Source: JAEUMD01 sp050250815
GTDB lineage: Bacteria > Pseudomonadota > Alphaproteobacteria > Rhizobiales > Hyphomicrobiaceae
Reading direction: 5' to 3'
Assembly: GCA_050250815.1 (NCBI GenBank)
Contig: JBFWNY010000001.1
Location: 124,001-188,000 of the forward strand
Length of the DNA stretch: 64,000 nt
This document shows, piece by piece, positions 61,501 to 64,000 of this stretch (position 1 is the first letter of the stretch; the number at the start of each line of letters is the position of its first letter). Under the pieces are notes generated by a model. That model made no database searches. It saw nothing but the letters and a program-made list of their open reading frames with translations, and was not told where the DNA came from. Made by a program: the position numbers and the translations under genes.

Positions 61501-62763
61501 CTAGCTGTGTTTCTGCCGCACGCGAGCGAGCGCGCGGCTGAGGCGTGTCACGGCCTCCGCGATCTCCGTATCGGAGATGGTCAGGGGCGGCAGCACGCGG
61601 ACGACGTTGTCGGCCGCACCGACGGTCAGAAGTTTTTCGGCGATGGCGGCCTTGACCAAGTCGGCAGGCTGCACGTCGGCGGCGAGCTTAAGGCCCATCA
61701 GCAGTCCGCGCCCGCGCACCTCCAGGACCGTTTCGGGATGCGCGTCGTGCACGGCCGCCAGCGCCTGCTTGAAGCGCAGGGCCTTGCGTTCGACCTCGGT
61801 GAGAAAGTCCTTTTCGGCGACGATGTCGAGCACGGCATTGCCGACGGCCATGGCGAGCGGGTTGCCGCCAAAGGTCGAGCCGTGCGAGCCCGCAGTCATG
61901 CCGCTTGCCGCGTCTTCCGTCGCCAGGATCGCTCCGACGGGGAAACCGCCGCCCAGCCCCTTGGCCACGGCCATGATATCGGGCTCGATGCCGGCCCACT
62001 CGTGCGCGAACAGGCGGCCGGTGCGGCCAATGCCCGTCTGCACCTCGTCGAGCACCAGGAGAATGCCGTTGCGGTCACACAGATCGCGCAGGCCCTTCAA
62101 GCATTGGTCGGGGACCGTGCGCACGCCGCCCTCGCCCTGGATGGGCTCGATCATGATCGCGGCCGTCTCCGGGCCGATGGCAGCCTCAAGCGCGGCGTGG
62201 TCGCCGAACGGCACGTGGTCGAAACCACCAGCCTCTGGCCCGAAGCCCTCCAGGTACTTGGGATTGCCGGCAGCCGACAGGGCCGTCATCGTCCGGCCGT
62301 GGAAGGCGCCCGAGAACGTAATGATGCGGGTGCGCTGATGCTCGCCACGCGCGAAATGGTAGCGGCGCGCGGTCTTGATCGCGCCTTCGCAGGCCTCGGC
62401 GCCCGAATTGCAGAAGAAAACCCGGTCGGCGAATGTGAGCTCCGTCAGCCGGGTGGCCAGGCGCTCCTGCCCCTCGACACGGTAGAGATTGGACGTGTGC
62501 CAGAGACGCTGGGCCTGATCCTGGAGCGCGGAGACAAGGTGCGGATGCGCGTGGCCGAGCGCATTGACTGCGACGCCCGAGCCGACGTCGAGGTAACGCT
62601 CGCCGGTATCCGTCTCCAGCCAAGCTCCCTCGCCGCGCGCGAAAACGAGGTCCTGCCGGGCATACGTCGGCATGACGGCGTCCGGAGTGGAGAGCCTGTC
62701 GGGGTCAGCGCGGGTTGCGAGCGCCGGGACGGCGCCTGCGGTCTGTGGACGAGACCCGGTCAT
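61501..62763 (-). CDS. argD: acetylornithine aminotransferase
   Basis: A 420-aa class III PLP enzyme of arginine synthesis. FFCNSGAEACEGAIK binds PLP phosphate, LLVLDEVQTGIGRTG carries the PLP-pairing Asp, and AVAKGLGGGFP has the Schiff-base Lys. Start 62763 is chosen because GAGAGGG lies upstream; ATG 62673 (VMPTYARQDL) is also family-like. A hairpin with a T-run stands just upstream in the leader. argF follows. Confidence 0.94.
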   Translation of the reverse strand: MTGSRPQTAGAVPALATRADPDRLSTPDAVMPTYARQDLVFARGEGAWLETDTGERYLDVGSGVAVNALGHAHPHLVSALQDQAQRLWHTSNLYRVEGQERLATRLTELTFADRVFFCNSGAEACEGAIKTARRYHFARGEHQRTRIITFSGAFHGRTMTALSAAGNPKYLEGFGPEAGGFDHVPFGDHAALEAAIGPETAAIMIEPIQGEGGVRTVPDQCLKGLRDLCDRNGILLVLDEVQTGIGRTGRLFAHEWAGIEPDIMAVAKGLGGGFPVGAILATEDAASGMTAGSHGSTFGGNPLAMAVGNAVLDIVAEKDFLTEVERKALRFKQALAAVHDAHPETVLEVRGRGLLMGLKLAADVQPADLVKAAIAEKLLTVGAADNVVRVLPPLTISDTEIAEAVTRLSRALARVRQKHS

Positions 62764-62790
62764 CGACCTGTGTCCCTCTCCCAGAAAACC

Positions 62791-62814
62791 AAAAAAGCCG
62801 CCTCGAGCGGCGGC
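62791..62814 (-). promoter_or_regulatory. terminator-like hairpin in the argD leader
   Basis: On the argD strand GCCGCC-loop-GGCGGC is followed by six T residues, the form of a Rho-independent terminator, 28 nt before the argD ATG. The predicted transcript start lies only ~7 nt upstream of the stem, so it may act as a 5'-end stabilising stem or as a barrier to upstream transcription. Confidence 0.6.
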
Positions 62815-62827
62815 CGGCAAGGCTCGC

Positions 62828-62857
62828 CTGATACGCGTTCCGGCGGCCTGTTGTCAA
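62828..62857 (-). promoter_or_regulatory. predicted argD promoter
   Basis: On the minus strand TTGACA (62857-62852) is a perfect -35 and TATCAG (62833-62828) a 4-of-6 -10, with 18 bp between. Transcription would start near 62821. Confidence 0.6.
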
Positions 62858-63504
62858 CGCAATGGAGCCCGCCAGGCACGATAATCGGCGGCTTTTGGGC
62901 GGGTTCGCGCTTGCAGGCACCTTCCGGGCAGCAATGCGCCCCGCCGAGCAAGGGGGGAGCCGCATGGGACTGGGGATAGAATCCAAACGGCGGAGCCGAA
63001 CGCCCGGCGCGCCAGGCGGATTGCTGCATTTTCCCACAGCGGCTGTTTTGCCGTAGAATCGGGCCACGCCGCCCGTTTGGTGCATGCACAAGCTGGTCGT
63101 GCCACACAGGGCAACCCGAATCGATCTGTTGCGATGACGCCACGAGCGGCTGTCAATGCCCGGCGTAACGCTCGCGACAACCTTGTAGGCGCCAGACGGC
63201 ATGTTGTAGTCTCCCAGCGTCCAGTGACGAGATGTCGGGGGTCTACCCCGCTCCTCGCTCACTCAGGTGCAGGCGTGTAGCGCCTCACCGGAAGCTGGAG
63301 GCCTCTGGCCCGGCTTTGTTTGCGTCGGGAGTTCCCTGCGTTGACGAGCACCTTGGGGTGCTCTCGTGCCGCGCACATGTCGTGCGCTCGCGTCCCGCGT
63401 AAGTTTTCCCCTGTAAGCGTCCCGAAATCCGAACTGGTCAGGCAATGGCTCCGTCGGCGCGTCTTCGTCGTGCCAGCACGTGCCACGTCGGCCGCCAACT
63501 TCGC
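62858..63504. other. long intergenic region between argD and gcrA
   Basis: About 800 bp separate the argD start from gcrA. Apart from the argD promoter and leader hairpin, this stretch has GANTC sites at 62979, 63056 and 63118. Consecutive hairpins GAGCACC/GGTGCTC (63347-63364) and GCGCAC/GTGCGC also occur, along with GGGG/CCCC near 63240. No conserved small protein or known RNA (6S, SRP, RNase P, tmRNA, tRNA) could be recognised by eye. Confidence 0.45.
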
Positions 63505-63545
63505 GACTCCGCCGCTCGAGAGCGGTTCTGAGTCTGCCACGATTC
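63505..63545 (+). promoter_or_regulatory. cluster of GANTC methylation sites before gcrA
   Basis: GACTC (63505), GAGTC (63530) and GATTC (63541) lie within 41 bp just before the gcrA start. A palindrome CCGCTC-GA-GAGCGG (63512-63525) sits among them. GANTC is the CcrM site that GcrA reads at its target promoters in alphaproteobacteria. Confidence 0.6.
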
Positions 63546-63560
63546 TCGAGGAGCGACACG

Positions 63561-64000
63561 ATGGCCTGGACCGACGAGCGGGTCGAGCTTCTGAAGAAGC
63601 TCTGGTCCGAAGGGCTGAGCGCAAGCCAGATTGCTAGCCGCCTGGGCAGCGTCACCCGCAACGCCGTTATCGGCAAGGTGCACCGGCTCGGCCTGTCCGG
63701 CCGCGCCACCACCTCACGCATGAAGACGCACCGCGCGCGCCCGCGGAACAACAACGCCACGCCTGCCAAGCGTCCGGCCGCTGCCCGCTCGCGGTTTGCG
63801 AGCGTGGGCAACCCGGCGCTGCGCGCGCTGTACCACCCGGATGCCGAGCCGTTCGTGGCGCAAGAGGCCGAGCTCGATATCCCGCTGAAAGAGCGCAAGA
63901 CCATTCAGACGCTGGCCGAGTGCCATTGCCGCTGGCCGATCGGCGACCCGCAGTCCGCCGACTTCCACTTCTGCGGCAAGGAGAAAGTCGCCGGCCTGCC
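63561..64000 (+). CDS. gcrA: cell-cycle regulator GcrA (partial, right edge)
   Basis: The first 146 codons; the frame stays open at the window end. GcrA binds sigma-70 holoenzyme and methylated GANTC promoters to drive S-phase genes. MAWTDERVELLKKLWSEGLS and SQIASRLG-VTRNAVIGKVHRLGLSGR form the N-terminal helix-turn-helix. The conserved C-terminal CHCRWPIGDP block with its cysteines begins near residue 115. GAGGAG lies 7 nt before the ATG. GcrA is confined to alphaproteobacteria, which fixes the class of the organism. Confidence 0.96.
   Translation, partial: MAWTDERVELLKKLWSEGLSASQIASRLGSVTRNAVIGKVHRLGLSGRATTSRMKTHRARPRNNNATPAKRPAAARSRFASVGNPALRALYHPDAEPFVAQEAELDIPLKERKTIQTLAECHCRWPIGDPQSADFHFCGKEKVAGL

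Overview
This window is a stretch of alphaproteobacterial chromosome, high in G+C, most likely from the order Hyphomicrobiales (Rhizobiales). The evidence is a gcrA-type cell-cycle regulator at the right edge with clustered GANTC (CcrM) sites, a RegB/RegA redox two-component pair, a NadQ-type regulator in front of nadABC, an SDHAF4-like DUF1674 protein beside htpX, an MmcB repair protein, and a rpmI-rplT-pheS-pheT cluster without infC beside it. The genus cannot be fixed from this sequence; Hyphomicrobiaceae is only a guess. I see no rRNA, tRNA, CRISPR array, insertion sequence, integrase or phage gene. It reads as core housekeeping DNA with a few lineage-specific genes.

Left part (1-20.9 kb): the end of acs, two tandem TadG-like von Willebrand A proteins, a DUF1674/htpX divergent pair, a dihydroorotase, a YgfZ-like folate protein, and a tag-HD-phosphatase cluster. 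Next come nadQ and nadABC, whose intergenic region holds two matching palindromic operators 63 bp apart. After these lie truA, def-fmt, a Tat-exported GH114-like protein, a methyltransferase and a UDP-glucuronate epimerase.

Middle (21-43.6 kb): a CoA-transferase with an extra C-terminal domain, a secreted delta-class carbonic anhydrase with a long N-terminal extension, AIM24, rimO, an acetyltransferase, lepA, a phasin-like protein, a lytic transglycosylase, an AEC transporter and a type II NADH dehydrogenase. Then comes the phenylalanyl-tRNA synthetase/ribosomal protein cluster, with a membrane protein inserted between pheS and pheT and a structured ~200-nt leader before rpmI. A YgjP-like metalloprotease and an intracellular PHB depolymerase follow.

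Right part (43-64 kb): a cysteine-free Sco-like protein divergent from regB-regA, and mmcB. A two-gene unit follows, made of a Lon-like AAA protein that has lost its Walker A lysine and its protease domain and a USP-like partner. Then come ppk2 and a complete phosphate regulon (phoR-pstS-pstC-pstA-pstB-phoU-phoB), with a candidate Pho box before pstS. After a pentapeptide-repeat protein comes an argD-argF-hslO operon, and finally gcrA. Phosphate sensing, polyphosphate and PHB genes in one window suggest an organism that stores phosphorus and carbon.

The most unusual items are the catalytically degenerate Lon-like/USP pair, the N-terminally extended delta carbonic anhydrase, the copper-ligand-free Sco homologue next to RegBA, the paired nad operators, and the structured leaders of rpmI and argD.
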